NCBI GenBank assembly: GCA_003247135.1
Contig: QKAW01000022.1
Coordinates: 123,698 to 187,697 of the forward strand
Source: Spirochaetales bacterium
GTDB taxonomy: Bacteria > Spirochaetota > Spirochaetia > DSM-2461
Reading direction: 5' to 3'
DNA length: 64,000 nucleotides
The notes below the pieces were generated by a model. The model had not been told where the DNA came from, searched no databases, and was given only the letters and a program-made list of their open reading frames with translations. Made by a program: the position numbers and the translations under genes. Shown one piece after another: positions 29,528 to 39,401 of this stretch. Position 1 is the stretch's first letter; every line of letters starts with the position of its first letter.

Positions 29528-31076
29528 TCTTGTACTCTGTGTTTTCTCCTAGATTTTCAATATAAATTTTATCTGAATAATCTATCTTTCCAAGGTAAAT
29601 ATATGTATTAGACTCCTCTTTTATAGTTTGAAGTTCTGAGCTTTTTTCGAGAGGGATAGATTTAAAGGTATTAATATAAAAATTGCTAAAAACATTAATG
29701 GGAAATAGCTCATACTCATTGTTTTGTATAACCTGAACTGTGTTGTTGTTAAGTCTGTGGGGAGAGGCAGTATCACTGCTTCTGGATTTTATTATTGCAG
29801 TTCCAAAGTCTATTAATAAACTGTTTATACTATGTTTTTTAGAAGAATCTATAGTATCCATTGCTTCTAAAAGCCCCTCTTTTCCATTTTTACTGCTCTT
29901 TAAATACTCTTTAATAAGTTGAAATTTGTAATTTCTAATAAGATATGCCCCAAACATATAACTTCTTCCATAGGATTCAAGTAGAGGTCTTGTGGTATCC
30001 CATTGAAAAATTGATGAGTTTGCCCAGGATGTATTAAATACCGGTACTCTTTCAACATCTGGACTTATAACAAAACTCATTTCCAGGTTATTCTGAAATC
30101 CAAGGTGGGATTTAGCAAGAATATCTTCTGCAATCATAGAGAACATCTCATTAAAAAAAGTATCACTATCACCTGTTTTTAAAGTTTTTTGGTAAAAATG
30201 TATAAGATGCTGAAATTCATGGATAATTGTTGATTTTAATATTGCTGTATTCTTTGCTGTTTTAAAATTCTGACTAGCAAAATAACTATATGCATCAATT
30301 ACAAGATTTATACAGCCATTTGAATCCATGGTTTGAAATAGATCATTACCATCAAAATAACCATAAACATTGCCACTTACCGGATTAATCTGGTTTTTAT
30401 CTCTGTCTATATCAGTTAATAGCAGGTGAATATCTCTATTGTCCCATGGAATTGTATTTGAGTATATATTTTCACCCCAGTAATCCCCAAATATTGAGAC
30501 CATGGATTTATAGATTTGGAAAAAACTTTCAGCCAGAAAATTGATATATTCAATGGAATTTTCTACATCATTTATATCGCTCCAGATAAATAGTTCTATA
30601 CTATCTGTTTCAGGTATAGTTACTCTCTTTTTTAGAGTGAATTCAATACTCTCTTTACTTGCCGGTTCATTTAGTGCTGTAAAGTTTCTGAAATAAATTG
30701 AGAAATTTCTTTTATCATCTTTAGTGTAATTCTCAAAATTGACTAAATCTACACCCCTTGCAGCACTGCTTTTATTTAAATCTACTTCAATATTCATTTT
30801 TTGAGGATTATAGTTGGATATATTACTCATATTTATATCAGAGTCAATTAATCCTTGACTGACTGTCCGGTTATTAACCAGAATAATCGGGGCTTGTTCA
30901 GGTTGTTTGCCTGAATTTGTCAGTATTAAAAAGCCGTCTGTCTTCTCTTTAGGTAGAGTCTCCTGGGGAATAACAACTCTATTTAGTAAACTATTATTCT
31001 GTTCAATAGTACATGAAAAGATAATAAACAGGAAAACAAGAGGTAATTTTTTTGTTAAATCACTTTTCCATGGCAT
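29517..31076 (-). CDS. lipoprotein with HExxH motif, M30-like metallopeptidase
   Basis: The 519-residue product has a signal peptide ending in the lipobox-like IIFSC (Cys22), so it is probably membrane-anchored outside the cytoplasm. The zinc motif HEFQH is at 286-290, followed about 25 residues later by a Glu-rich helix (NEMFSMIAED) suited to the third ligand. The arrangement resembles hyicolysin-type M30 peptidases. The N-terminal 270 residues look like beta-rich domains. It overlaps the convergent GGDEF gene end by 11 bases and starts one base after the luxS stop. The substrate is unknown. Confidence 0.72.
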   Translation of the reverse strand: MPWKSDLTKKLPLVFLFIIFSCTIEQNNSLLNRVVIPQETLPKEKTDGFLILTNSGKQPEQAPIILVNNRTVSQGLIDSDINMSNISNYNPQKMNIEVDLNKSSAARGVDLVNFENYTKDDKRNFSIYFRNFTALNEPASKESIEFTLKKRVTIPETDSIELFIWSDINDVENSIEYINFLAESFFQIYKSMVSIFGDYWGENIYSNTIPWDNRDIHLLLTDIDRDKNQINPVSGNVYGYFDGNDLFQTMDSNGCINLVIDAYSYFASQNFKTAKNTAILKSTIIHEFQHLIHFYQKTLKTGDSDTFFNEMFSMIAEDILAKSHLGFQNNLEMSFVISPDVERVPVFNTSWANSSIFQWDTTRPLLESYGRSYMFGAYLIRNYKFQLIKEYLKSSKNGKEGLLEAMDTIDSSKKHSINSLLIDFGTAIIKSRSSDTASPHRLNNNTVQVIQNNEYELFPINVFSNFYINTFKSIPLEKSSELQTIKEESNTYIYLGKIDYSDKIYIENLGENTEYKIIF

Positions 31077-31077
31077 C

Positions 31078-31551
31078 TTAGGGGTAAACAGTATTCATTG
31101 AATTCAGATTTTTTAGTGTGTCCAGAAATATGGTGGATTCGTATTTGGCCATAGGAAGGTCCATTGAGAGATAATTTCCACAATCTTTAGCTGTAGCTCC
31201 CGGGATCTCTCCATTATAATCTGCCATGAATTGAAACAGGTCAATTAATAAAGTTTGAATTTCCATAGGTTTAATATTTCCGGCTAAAATTAAATAGTGG
31301 CCGGTTCTGCACCCCATTGGTCCAAAATAGATTACACGCTCTTTCCATTCAGGACTGTTTCTGAGGTAAGTTGCCCCTAAATGTTCCATTGTGTGAATTG
31401 CAGGTACATCCATTACAGGTTCCAGATTTGGTCTTTTCATTCTAATGTCGAAAGTTGTTATAATCTCCCTACCAACTCTGTCCTGTCTCGATATATATAC
31501 ACCCTTTAAAAGTTTATTATGATCAACGTTAAAACTAGGTATTTTTTCCAT
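31078..31551 (-). CDS. luxS: S-ribosylhomocysteine lyase LuxS
   Basis: LuxS (157 residues) splits S-ribosylhomocysteine to homocysteine and the autoinducer-2 precursor. The metal motif HTMEH and the catalytic Cys in GPMGCRTGHYL are intact, and length is normal. It works in the activated methyl cycle and would feed homocysteine to sulfur metabolism (cysK-metY lie at 45 kb). No Pfs/MtnN gene is nearby, so a quorum-sensing role is not shown. Confidence 0.96.
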   Translation of the reverse strand: MEKIPSFNVDHNKLLKGVYISRQDRVGREIITTFDIRMKRPNLEPVMDVPAIHTMEHLGATYLRNSPEWKERVIYFGPMGCRTGHYLILAGNIKPMEIQTLLIDLFQFMADYNGEIPGATAKDCGNYLSMDLPMAKYESTIFLDTLKNLNSMNTVYP

Positions 31552-31623
31552 TTCATATCTCCCTGGTGCTAGATTATAGTTATTCCCTCAGGTTGTAAAG
31601 GGAACCTGGATTAACTAGGCCAA

Positions 31624-32520
31624 TTACTTGTATCTTATTAATGTATTTAAATTATCCGGTAGCAAATTTAATGACCTAAGATCATTTATAAATCTCATTC
31701 CATCGGTATAATATCCTGCAGTCTCTTTTATTTGAGGATTTTTCTGCTTCCAAAAATTATTAAAGCCTATCATTGAGCACTCCCTCATATATTTGGATAT
31801 CATGGATGCCAAAGCTGTCTCAAAATTATTTGAATCCGCTTTTGCCATAAAGATTACTTTTGAATTCTTAGCTAAATAAACAGATTTATTATCCTCTTCC
31901 TCAACTATCTCAATGCTGCAATTTAGTATAGACTCTAGGTACTCTTTATAAAATTTTCTGCCACCCTGTTTATCTATAACAATATTCTGACTTCCAGAGT
32001 TGAACGCTGACAATATTAATGGTTCCATAATTGTTTGGCACACAACACTTTTATTGTTCCATCTATCAAGAAGCAGATTAAAGTTTTCGGCGCTTACAGC
32101 TGTTCTTTTTATATCCTGTAACTCAATACTGTTTTTATTAAAGATCTCCCTTGTTTTATTGGATTGATCAATAATTTCTTTTGAATCTACACTTATAGGA
32201 AGTTTAATAGTATCTGTTACATACCTTTCAGTGTTTAATGATGGAATAAATTCCTGTATGGTTTCAGGTATTTTCCCTGTTAGAAGATGAAAAAATGATA
32301 AAACATTTAATTCAAGTTTTCTAAAACCGTACTTACCTTGATATACTTTTTTACTGTCATCTACATAGAATACACTTTTCTGGTAGGGTTTTAAAATATC
32401 TATTAAAGGCTCCCGGGAATTAAATGTTACCATAGTTCCGCAATATGGTCCTAGAATTGGACCTAGACCTGCCTCATCAATTCCTGAATAAATCACTGTT
32501 TTCTCTCTGTACCTTTTCAA
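31624..32520 (-). CDS. divergent RNase HII-family protein
   Basis: The 298-residue product begins with GIDEAGLGPILGP, matching the GIDEAGRGPLAGP active-site block of RNase HII and HIII. The usual Arg is Leu, and Asp15 and Glu16 are kept. Later blocks VIDKQGGRKFY and KADSNNFETALASMISKYMREC resemble the other acidic and helical parts of the fold. It is longer than typical RNase HII (about 200) and about as long as HIII. I infer an RNase H-like nuclease, perhaps with changed specificity. It overlaps the sensor-protein gene by 44 bases. Confidence 0.6.
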   Translation of the reverse strand: MKRYREKTVIYSGIDEAGLGPILGPYCGTMVTFNSREPLIDILKPYQKSVFYVDDSKKVYQGKYGFRKLELNVLSFFHLLTGKIPETIQEFIPSLNTERYVTDTIKLPISVDSKEIIDQSNKTREIFNKNSIELQDIKRTAVSAENFNLLLDRWNNKSVVCQTIMEPLILSAFNSGSQNIVIDKQGGRKFYKEYLESILNCSIEIVEEEDNKSVYLAKNSKVIFMAKADSNNFETALASMISKYMRECSMIGFNNFWKQKNPQIKETAGYYTDGMRFINDLRSLNLLPDNLNTLIRYK

Positions 32521-35056
32521 TAATAGTTGCTAATCGACTATATAATTGAGACATTCTACCTATATCCTTCTTTTTATAGGCATCATAAAAATTTCTAAGA
32601 ATTCTCGAATAGTAGAATGCATTTATAGTTAATGCAGCATGAATAATTACTGGAATCTCCTTCTCCATACCCTTGCTGTCATGGGCTGATGATAACATTT
32701 CCAAAACCTCCAGCTGTCTTGAGATCTGTTTTACTACTGTTTTAAAAAGTGTCTCTGTTTCAAACTTGGAAATTCCACAATCTGCTCTAAGCATTGCAAT
32801 GGTAGGAAATTCTATTGCTTTATAATTATCAACAGATTGAAGTTTTTTGAAAAGCTGATTTTTTCTTATAGGTTTTACCAGTACATCATCCATACCGGAT
32901 TCATAACAGTGTCTTATATCCAGATCCAGTGAACTTGCTGTTAAACCAACAATTAAAGTCTCAATTCCCTTTTCTGTTGATCTAATCTTCTCTGTTGCCT
33001 CCCATCCATCCATAATTGGCATCTGTATATCCATTAGAATTACATCAATATACTCTTCTCTAAATATTGTTAGAGCTTCTTCTCCGTTTGTTGCGGTGTA
33101 AACAACACATCCCATTTTATCCAGATGCAGTTTAACAATATTTAGATTTGGCTGGTAATCATCAACAATTAAAACAGAAAGAACCTTATCTAAATCTGTT
33201 GCAACAGGGATGTGTGGATTTGGTTTGTTTGGTGTTGCCAGTCCACACTCAAATTTTAGATCTATAATGTAATTATCATCATTATACTCTTCGTTGAAAT
33301 ATATATTGTAGAGTTTTATATACTTGGTAAAAACACTCTTATCATCTGAAAGGGGAGCTATTTTTGTTTCTTCAGACTTTCCAAGCCTTTTTGCAATAAA
33401 TTTTGCCTCAAGATTCATGGATGTTTCGGTAATTCCTGAATCAAAAAGAGTATAAGAAACATGTTCTGGTCCCAAACCTATTAGATAGTGAAGTATATTT
33501 GTTATCATCTGTTTATATATAGCAGGATTTCCTGAAATAAGAACCTTGTCACAAACACCTACAGCTCTGTAGGTAATATTTGATTTGAAGTTTTTAATTA
33601 TTTCAGAGGAATAGACCGAATTATCAAAGATCTCTTTCATTCTGAAATCCTTTAATTGCAGATCATTATTACTGAAATCCCTTGATGAAAAATCCATTAC
33701 ATTATTAATAGCTTGAAATATTTTGTCTGACTCAATAATAATCTCTGTAACTATCGGGTTTACTTCGTTAATATTTGTGGTTGCATAAAGATTCTCACTA
33801 TAACCGATTATACTGTTTAAAGGAGCCCTTAAATTACGGCCAAGAGAGGAGAAAAATAGGGATTTCTCTCTTAAAATCTCATCATTATTATTTTTTAGTT
33901 CACTTATTATACTATCTTTTTTGTTAAGTTCCTCTTTATTATTTTCCAGTGTATCAAGGAGTTTTTTGGTGTAGGTGCTGTTTCGATCAATTGATCGTAA
34001 CAAATGTCTGTATGAAACCATTCCATAGGTTGTTAGGCAAATTATTAATGATGTTATAGGCACTCCATAGTCGGGTTTATTAAAAATAAAAAGCCCCAGC
34101 TTAATTAAATAAAGTGTTAAAGATACAACCAGCCCAACCTTAAATGAGTTAAAAATTTTATCGTTAATTCTAATTGTTTTAATTAGAAAAATTATATTAA
34201 CTGCCATTATTATTATTACTGAGTTTAAATCTTCATCAATCTCAAATATATTAAAATTACTTAGGATACTAAAACAAAAAATTGTAACAAGAATAAAAAG
34301 AATTGAGTAAAAGACTTTTTTTGTATGCCAGTTGTTGAATTTGATCAGATGGTATAATAGGAAGGTTATCCAACCAAATATTAGAAGAGGGTATGATATA
34401 TGCTCCAGTTTATCTTTAAGTAACCCATCTTTTTGAATAACTGATAGAAAGAGGTAAATAAGAAAGAGAGATAGTGAGACTATAAAAAATCCATTCCTGT
34501 TAAATTCCCTTTTTCTTGAATTCAGGTATATCAGTAAAATGAAACTTACAATAACAAAGCCTCCTATAGGAAAGCTGTTCATAATCTTCTGATAAAATTT
34601 CTGAAGAAAGGTTTTACCATAGGTATTTATAATATAATTTGCTTCGGGAATTCTTTTTTGGGAATAATTTACAATTTTTAAAGTATTTAATTGCCCCTTC
34701 ATTCCGGGTTCTACAAAGAGTCTGACTATACTTATTGCAGTTATATTACTCTCTTTTATATTATATATTGAGCCTATACTTCCCATATAAATATCATTGA
34801 AGAATACAGTAGAATATCCCCTGTGTTTCTCTACATTTAAATAGATAATATTTTTTTCTAGATTTTCCGGTATGTTAAATTCTTTAATATATACCTTTTT
34901 TATTGCACTATGTTTATATGAGAGAAGGAAGTCGGTATTTGAGTACTCTTCCTTTGGGACTAAATTATTAAGCTCGATTACAAAATTACTCTCATTGGAA
35001 AATAATAGGGATAATGTTGCAAGTAAAATAATTATCAGACTTTTTTTTATTGTCAT
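32477..35056 (-). CDS. degenerate hybrid histidine kinase (7TM sensor, intact receiver)
   Basis: This 859-residue protein has a signal segment (1-20), an extracellular beta-rich domain (about 21-155), seven membrane helices (160-350), a coiled coil and a kinase-like DHp region at 400-420. The phosphoacceptor His is missing: the block reads GRNLRAPL, with Arg407 where His is expected. The ATP-binding domain (about 480-605) lacks recognisable N and G boxes. A receiver domain follows with intact DD, Asp676 (LMDIQMP) and Lys728. The end (about 760-859) resembles an Hpt helix bundle with His806 but without the usual HxLKG context. It probably cannot autophosphorylate and may act through another kinase. 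Confidence 0.8.
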   Translation of the reverse strand: MTIKKSLIIILLATLSLLFSNESNFVIELNNLVPKEEYSNTDFLLSYKHSAIKKVYIKEFNIPENLEKNIIYLNVEKHRGYSTVFFNDIYMGSIGSIYNIKESNITAISIVRLFVEPGMKGQLNTLKIVNYSQKRIPEANYIINTYGKTFLQKFYQKIMNSFPIGGFVIVSFILLIYLNSRKREFNRNGFFIVSLSLFLIYLFLSVIQKDGLLKDKLEHISYPLLIFGWITFLLYHLIKFNNWHTKKVFYSILFILVTIFCFSILSNFNIFEIDEDLNSVIIIMAVNIIFLIKTIRINDKIFNSFKVGLVVSLTLYLIKLGLFIFNKPDYGVPITSLIICLTTYGMVSYRHLLRSIDRNSTYTKKLLDTLENNKEELNKKDSIISELKNNNDEILREKSLFFSSLGRNLRAPLNSIIGYSENLYATTNINEVNPIVTEIIIESDKIFQAINNVMDFSSRDFSNNDLQLKDFRMKEIFDNSVYSSEIIKNFKSNITYRAVGVCDKVLISGNPAIYKQMITNILHYLIGLGPEHVSYTLFDSGITETSMNLEAKFIAKRLGKSEETKIAPLSDDKSVFTKYIKLYNIYFNEEYNDDNYIIDLKFECGLATPNKPNPHIPVATDLDKVLSVLIVDDYQPNLNIVKLHLDKMGCVVYTATNGEEALTIFREEYIDVILMDIQMPIMDGWEATEKIRSTEKGIETLIVGLTASSLDLDIRHCYESGMDDVLVKPIRKNQLFKKLQSVDNYKAIEFPTIAMLRADCGISKFETETLFKTVVKQISRQLEVLEMLSSAHDSKGMEKEIPVIIHAALTINAFYYSRILRNFYDAYKKKDIGRMSQLYSRLATIIEKVQRENSDLFRN

Positions 35057-35153
35057 AGTCTATATTATTTGGTTTCCCGGCATTGTGACAATACATTTTT
35101 TTCTATAAAATTATTTGATTATAAGATATTTAATTTCCGAAGAGTAGGTTTAC

Positions 35154-36842
35154 ATGGATAATAACGAAGTAAAAACAGTTGACTTTATAAGAACTCAGAT
35201 AAATGAGGATTTAAAAAATAACAAAAATGATAAAAGGGTTCATACAAGGTTTCCTCCAGAACCAAACGGATTTCTTCATATAGGTCATGCAAAAGCTATC
35301 TGTGTGAATCATGGCATTGCCAGAGAGTATGAAGGTGGAAAATTTAATTTAAGATTCGACGATACAAATCCTGTAAAAGAGGATACAACCTATGTTGAAG
35401 CAATTAAAAAAGATATAGATTGGCTAGGAGCTCATTGGGATGGGGATATTAAGTATGCTTCGGACTATTACGGAATTTTTTATGATGCTGCAATTAAGTT
35501 AATAAAGTCCGGGAAAGCCTATGTTGACAGTCTTCCTCCGGAAGAAGCAAGAGAGCTAAGGGGTAGCCCAACAAAACCCGGTATTAACAGTCCATACAGG
35601 GATAGAACGGTCGAAGAAAACCTTGAACTTTTTGAGCAGATGAAAGATGGAAAATTTAACGAAGGGGAGTGTACTCTAAGAGCCAAAATTGATATGACCC
35701 ACGTTAACGTTCACATGAGGGATCCATTTTTATACCGAATAAAAAAGGTTAGTCATCATAGAACCGGAGATGAGTGGTGCATATATCCAATGTATGATTT
35801 TGCCCACTGTCTTGAGGATGCTATTGAGGGTATAACCCACTCTCTTTGTTCTCTGGAATTTATTAATCACCGTGAATTATATGACTGGATTCTGGATAAT
35901 CTTGATTTTGAATACAGACCTAGACAGATTGAGTTTGCAAGACTGAATTTAAGTTACACAGTTATGAGTAAGCGATATTTACTGGAACTTGTAGAGTCTA
36001 AAACTGTAAATGGTTGGGATGATCCAAGGCTTCCTACTATAAGTGGAATGAGACGAAGAGGGTACTCTCCGGAATCAATAAGAAGTTTTTGTTCACAAAT
36101 TGGACTTTCTAAAGTAAATTCTCTGGTTGATTATGCCTTTTTAGAGTATATAGTAAGAGAAGAGTTCAATGCCAAAGCAGACAGAATTATGGCAGTAACT
36201 CAGCCATTAAAAGTAACAATAACCAACTATCCTGAAGGTCAAGTAGAAGAATTTGAAGCAGATAATAACCCAAACAGGGAAGATGCCGGAAAAAGAGTTG
36301 TTCCATTTTCAAGAGAGTTGTACATTGATAGAACTGACTTTATAGAGGAGCCTCCTAAAAAGTTTTTTAGAATGACAAAAGGACAGGAAGTTCGTCTTAT
36401 CCATGCCTATTTTGTAACCTGTAACGAGGTTATTAAAGATGAAAACGGAGAGGTTGTTGAACTTTTATGTACCTACGATCCAGCATCAAGGTGTGCAAAA
36501 TCTCCTGATGGAAGAAAAGTTAAGGGAACAATTCAATGGGTTTCAATTCCACATGCAATAAAAGCTGAAGTTAGACTTTATGATAAACTTTTTACACTTG
36601 AGAATATGGGGAATATGGAAGAGGGTAAAACCTATAGCGATTATTTAAATCCAAACTCCCTTGAAATTTTTACTAATGCTTATGTTGAACCATCAGTAAA
36701 AGATAGGGCCATAGGAGAAGTTGTTCAATTTATGAGAATTGGTTATTTTTGTAAAGACCTGGATTCTACTGAAGATAGTTACATTTTTAACAGAACTGTA
36801 GCATTAAAAGATTCCTGGGCAAAAATACAGGAAAAGAGTTAA
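35154..36842 (+). CDS. glnS: glutaminyl-tRNA synthetase
   Basis: GlnRS (562 residues) charges tRNA-Gln directly. The class I HIGH motif is at 42-45 in PPEPNGFLHIGHAK and the KMSKS-like loop is MSKR at 271-274. The C-terminal anticodon-binding beta-barrels complete the normal bacterial length. Its presence suggests that this organism does not rely solely on the GatCAB transamidation route for Gln-tRNA. An Lrp-type regulator follows 18 bases later on the same strand. Confidence 0.95.
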   Translation: MDNNEVKTVDFIRTQINEDLKNNKNDKRVHTRFPPEPNGFLHIGHAKAICVNHGIAREYEGGKFNLRFDDTNPVKEDTTYVEAIKKDIDWLGAHWDGDIKYASDYYGIFYDAAIKLIKSGKAYVDSLPPEEARELRGSPTKPGINSPYRDRTVEENLELFEQMKDGKFNEGECTLRAKIDMTHVNVHMRDPFLYRIKKVSHHRTGDEWCIYPMYDFAHCLEDAIEGITHSLCSLEFINHRELYDWILDNLDFEYRPRQIEFARLNLSYTVMSKRYLLELVESKTVNGWDDPRLPTISGMRRRGYSPESIRSFCSQIGLSKVNSLVDYAFLEYIVREEFNAKADRIMAVTQPLKVTITNYPEGQVEEFEADNNPNREDAGKRVVPFSRELYIDRTDFIEEPPKKFFRMTKGQEVRLIHAYFVTCNEVIKDENGEVVELLCTYDPASRCAKSPDGRKVKGTIQWVSIPHAIKAEVRLYDKLFTLENMGNMEEGKTYSDYLNPNSLEIFTNAYVEPSVKDRAIGEVVQFMRIGYFCKDLDSTEDSYIFNRTVALKDSWAKIQEKS

Positions 36843-36860
36843 CCAGGAAGGAGTTCTTAT

Positions 36861-37295
36861 ATGCAGCCAGATGATATAGATTGGAAAATAATTCAAAGTA
36901 TAAGGGATGAGTATAAAAATAATAACGCTATAGCAAGAGAGTTAGGAGTCTCCGAGGGGATGATTCGTCAGAGACTAAAAAGACTTAAGGATTCCGGAAT
37001 TGTAAAAATAAGCGGCTTAATAAATCCCGATGTTCTCGAAAACAAGATGCTGGCTTTAATTGCAGCAACACTTGTTGATAGTTCCAAACTCCATGAGACA
37101 GCTAAGCAGATATCAGGTTTTGAAGAGGTTTTATCAGTTTCGGTATCTACTGGTAGATATGATATTATGATAGAGATATTAGTGGAATCCAATAAAGGAT
37201 TAGTTAATTTTCTAACTGAAAGATTATCTCTTGTTAACGGTATTCGAGAGACAGAAACTTTCGTAATGCTAAAAACCTTTGGGAAATTTGTTTAA
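36861..37295 (+). CDS. Lrp/AsnC family transcriptional regulator
   Basis: This 144-residue protein has an N-terminal helix-turn-helix (AIARELGVSEGMIRQRLKRLKDSGIV) and a C-terminal RAM domain (about 62-140) that binds amino-acid effectors in the family. AAGGAG sits well placed before the ATG. It probably shares a transcript with glnS. The regulated genes are unknown. Its stop abuts the stop of the convergent radical SAM gene. Confidence 0.9.
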   Translation: MQPDDIDWKIIQSIRDEYKNNNAIARELGVSEGMIRQRLKRLKDSGIVKISGLINPDVLENKMLALIAATLVDSSKLHETAKQISGFEEVLSVSVSTGRYDIMIEILVESNKGLVNFLTERLSLVNGIRETETFVMLKTFGKFV

Positions 37296-39401
37296 TCAGA
37301 GTAAAATTAGACCATAATCCATTAAAATTGATGCAGTATCCTGACTTAGCCATAAGTCAGGGTCAATTTTATGTTTTTTTCCAATCTTATCCATATCAGA
37401 AAGTGTGAACTTATTTCTGTTTTTATAACTCGCTGTATCAATTACTTCTTTAATAAACTCAGCTTCATTACCGGTTATGTTAACAGCTTCCTGGTATAGA
37501 TTATCGAATATATATAGTGTGTCTTCTACAATATCAATATTTTCACCTACCCAAACTAATCTGGTTGAATCTTTTAGTTCCAGTTGCTCATTTTTTAGAA
37601 GGGACTCAATAAATCTTTTTTTTACAGTGGTTTTTGGAATGCTAAAATTAAACCAGGTAGAAAGGGGTAGATCCAGACCTTTGCCCCTCATAAAATTAAA
37701 TAGTGATGTTTTTAAACCATCTGAAAAGATAGAGGGATCTCCTGTTGAATTTATAAACTCAAGGTCATTTCTTGCAAATCCTTCAAATTGAGGTCCAGTT
37801 ATTTTAACGCTGTACTTCTCCGGGTTTTTCCCAACATCACTGTGGGCAGTTAAGGCAAATTGATGCCAATAAGCAGATTGAATAAGATTGTTTTTAAAAA
37901 ATTGCCTTACAATTTCCAGGGAATCTACACACTCCTGACTTGTCTGGGTTGGAAAACCATACATTAGGTAGGCGTGTACCATAATTCCTTGTTGTCCAAG
38001 AGCTGCTGTTACTTTGGAAACCTGTTCAACACTAACACCCTTCTTCATAAATTTCAGTAATCTGTCAGAAGCAACTTCCACTCCACCGGAAACACCTATA
38101 CAGCCACTTTTTGCCATTAATTTTGCAAGGGCTGGAGTAAAACTTTTCTCAAACCTTATATTTGTCCACCATGAAACAATTAAATTACGTCTTAGAATTT
38201 CAAGGGATAATTCCAGTAATAGAGCAGGAGGAGCCGCTTCATCAACAAAGTGAAAACCACTCTCTTTTGTCTGTTTTATTATACTTTCCATTTTATCTAC
38301 AATTCTGGAGGCATCAGATGGATCGTATTCAGAAATATAATTTAATGTAGTATCGCAGAAGGCACATTTTTTCCAGTAGCATCCATGGGCTAGAGTAAGT
38401 TTATTCCATCGACCATTATTCCATAATGAGTGCATCGGGTTTAATGAATCCTGAAGAGATAAATAATCAGACAGATCCAACCCCGAATAGTCGGGAGCAG
38501 GTAAATCCCTGTGTAAAAATTTAGCATTTTCGGGATTTCCAATATACTGTACAGATCCATTTTTTTTGGTATAGGTATTAATATAATTATCTGTACCATT
38601 AATTATGTTGTTGATAATTGATTCAAGGGGTAACTCTCCATCATCCAGAATAACATAGTCTACATAATTAAATAATCTGATCTCTGTAAGACTTCTAAGT
38701 TCTGTATTTACCCAGCCACCGCCAATAGCTATTTTACACTTAGGTGCGTTGGATTTTATAAAACTTGAAATTAAAAGTGCTGATATAAGGTTTCCCGGAA
38801 AAGGAATTGTAATACCTACAAGTGAGTACTCATTTAAATCAATTTTCTGACACTCTTCCAATATTTTTCTGGTAATAAGTGTTTCAGGCTTTTGCAGTTC
38901 ATTTTCTACAGGTGTAAATGATGATTGGGATATTCCCAGACTTTCACTATATCGGCTAAACCCGAAGTTTGGATCAATATTATGCATAATATAGTCTCCA
39001 ATATCGTTTAAATAGAGTGTTGCTATATATCTGGCATGATCCTGAATATCCATTTCTCCAAAATAAGATTCTTCGTAATTATCAAATCTGTCTGACTGTG
39101 GAAGGAGATTTCCCTTTACTATCCTATTTGCCAATGTAGGATTTTTACCCTTTAAAAATTCCATTACTGAATCAATTGTTTTAAGGTATGACTCTTTTAA
39201 CTGACCGACTCTTCCTGTTGTTACAACATTGAAAATTTCTTCAAGACCTTTTCTGGAAAAGAGTGAATTTATAGTTTTTATTCCCAAATCTATCTGATCA
39301 ACTATATATCCTTTACTAGTTAAATAACCTTTAAGATAGCATGTTGCAGGATATGGGGTATTTAAGGCTGAAAAAGGGGGAGTTATTAATAGTGTCTTCA
39401 T
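37296..39401 (-). CDS. B12-binding-domain radical SAM protein
   Basis: The 701-residue product has a B12-binding-like N-terminal region (about 1-260, with VGITIPFPGN and IGGGW blocks) and a radical SAM barrel whose cluster Cys are at 341, 346 and 349. The spacing is CX4CX2C instead of the usual CX3CX2C. The reaction is unknown; relatives perform methylations, ring closures and other modifications. It overlaps the TauE-cupredoxin gene by one base (that gene lies upstream on the same strand), so both probably serve one process. Confidence 0.78.
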   Translation of the reverse strand: MKTLLITPPFSALNTPYPATCYLKGYLTSKGYIVDQIDLGIKTINSLFSRKGLEEIFNVVTTGRVGQLKESYLKTIDSVMEFLKGKNPTLANRIVKGNLLPQSDRFDNYEESYFGEMDIQDHARYIATLYLNDIGDYIMHNIDPNFGFSRYSESLGISQSSFTPVENELQKPETLITRKILEECQKIDLNEYSLVGITIPFPGNLISALLISSFIKSNAPKCKIAIGGGWVNTELRSLTEIRLFNYVDYVILDDGELPLESIINNIINGTDNYINTYTKKNGSVQYIGNPENAKFLHRDLPAPDYSGLDLSDYLSLQDSLNPMHSLWNNGRWNKLTLAHGCYWKKCAFCDTTLNYISEYDPSDASRIVDKMESIIKQTKESGFHFVDEAAPPALLLELSLEILRRNLIVSWWTNIRFEKSFTPALAKLMAKSGCIGVSGGVEVASDRLLKFMKKGVSVEQVSKVTAALGQQGIMVHAYLMYGFPTQTSQECVDSLEIVRQFFKNNLIQSAYWHQFALTAHSDVGKNPEKYSVKITGPQFEGFARNDLEFINSTGDPSIFSDGLKTSLFNFMRGKGLDLPLSTWFNFSIPKTTVKKRFIESLLKNEQLELKDSTRLVWVGENIDIVEDTLYIFDNLYQEAVNITGNEAEFIKEVIDTASYKNRNKFTLSDMDKIGKKHKIDPDLWLSQDTASILMDYGLILL

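Noticed and set aside
31552..31623. Short inverted repeat before luxS as an S-adenosylhomocysteine riboswitch
   Set aside because: The gap is only 72 bases and shows a simple six-base arm pair without the riboswitch core.
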